This document shows positions 40,161 through 40,203 of a stretch of DNA of 40,203 nt, one piece after another. Below the pieces are notes generated by a model. The model saw only the letters and a list, made by a program, of their open reading frames with translations. It was not told where the DNA came from and made no database searches. The stretch is taken from contig JBOGEN010000161.1 of assembly GCA_050743265.1 (NCBI GenBank), positions 1 through 40,203 on the forward strand. Reading direction: 5' to 3'. Every line of letters begins with the position of its first letter. Position 1 is the stretch's first letter. This DNA comes from JBOGEN01 sp050743265 (GTDB lineage: Bacteria > Actinomycetota > Actinomycetes > JBOGEN01). The position numbers were made by a program, and so were the translations under genes.

Positions 40161-40203
40161 CGGACTCCTCCTCTCTCGGGTGGTGGTGCGGCCGGTCGCA
40201 GGC

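Noticed and set aside
40157..40203. Possible end of another minus-strand gene overlapping the TadE start
   Set aside because: One frame stays open from the window edge to a TGA overlapping the ATG, but about 15 codons are too few to support a gene.
1..40203. Mobile elements, CRISPR arrays or phage genes
   Set aside because: No transposase, integrase, spaced repeat array or phage structural gene was seen; composition is even along the window apart from short regulatory AT-rich sites.

Overview
The window is very GC-rich chromosomal DNA from an actinomycete. Evidence for this is the strong third-position G/C, the frequent GTG/TTG starts, ATGA stop/start overlaps, a mycothiol-ligase-like gene, a pyrophosphate-energised proton pump, an MFS–thymidylate kinase fusion, and the block holB / tmk / topA / DECH helicase / TadE that is familiar from Actinomycetota. 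I did not try to name a genus; a Micrococcales-type member is a guess. I saw no insertion sequence, prophage, CRISPR array or rRNA. One tRNA is present.

Layout, left to right. (1) 1-3965: tilS (cut by the window edge), a DUF2342 zincin-like gene and dacB on the minus strand, divergent from ppa on the plus strand; this is the usual actinobacterial tilS neighbourhood. (2) 4021-7410, minus: a GGDEF/EAL protein with several degenerate catalytic motifs, then a CurA-like NADP oxidoreductase. (3) 7561-13674, plus: a choline module made of betA, then a ProV-type ATPase with a CBS-like tail, a double-length permease with two EAA loops, and a ProX/OpuAC-type lipoprotein. (4) 13747-14925, minus: a divergent MshC-like gene. 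(5) 14987-19262, minus: a sugar-acid operon (IlvD/Edd dehydratase, IclR regulator, KDPG aldolase, 2-keto-3-deoxy-sugar-acid kinase), apparently a semi-phosphorylative Entner-Doudoroff route, with a candidate operator upstream. (6) 19441-22799: a VanZ-like gene; a tightly overlapped plus-strand operon of ECF-type sigma factor, O6-alkylguanine-DNA methyltransferase and a PF09859-like 2OG-Fe(II) oxygenase; then two small genes of unknown function. (7) 22864-30665, minus: tRNA-Thr(CGT), a secreted tripeptidyl-aminopeptidase-like hydrolase, holB, the MFS-Tmk fusion and topA. (8) 30909-36038: an ArsR-type regulator with a striking double palindrome over its promoter, a small membrane protein, a lipoprotein, hppA, and an RsbW/RsbV-like pair. 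(9) 36215-40160: a MrfA/DECH-type helicase and a small coiled-coil membrane protein on the plus strand, facing two TadE-like genes on the minus strand.

Most of the window is core genome. The parts most worth a second look are the alkylation-repair operon with its own sigma factor, the ArsR-family gene with nested palindromes and a probably leaderless start, the EAL protein with a substituted catalytic motif, the anti-sigma-like ATPase lacking the N-box asparagine, and the MshC-like gene in an unusual place. I found no multi-gene cluster that is clearly a wholly new system.
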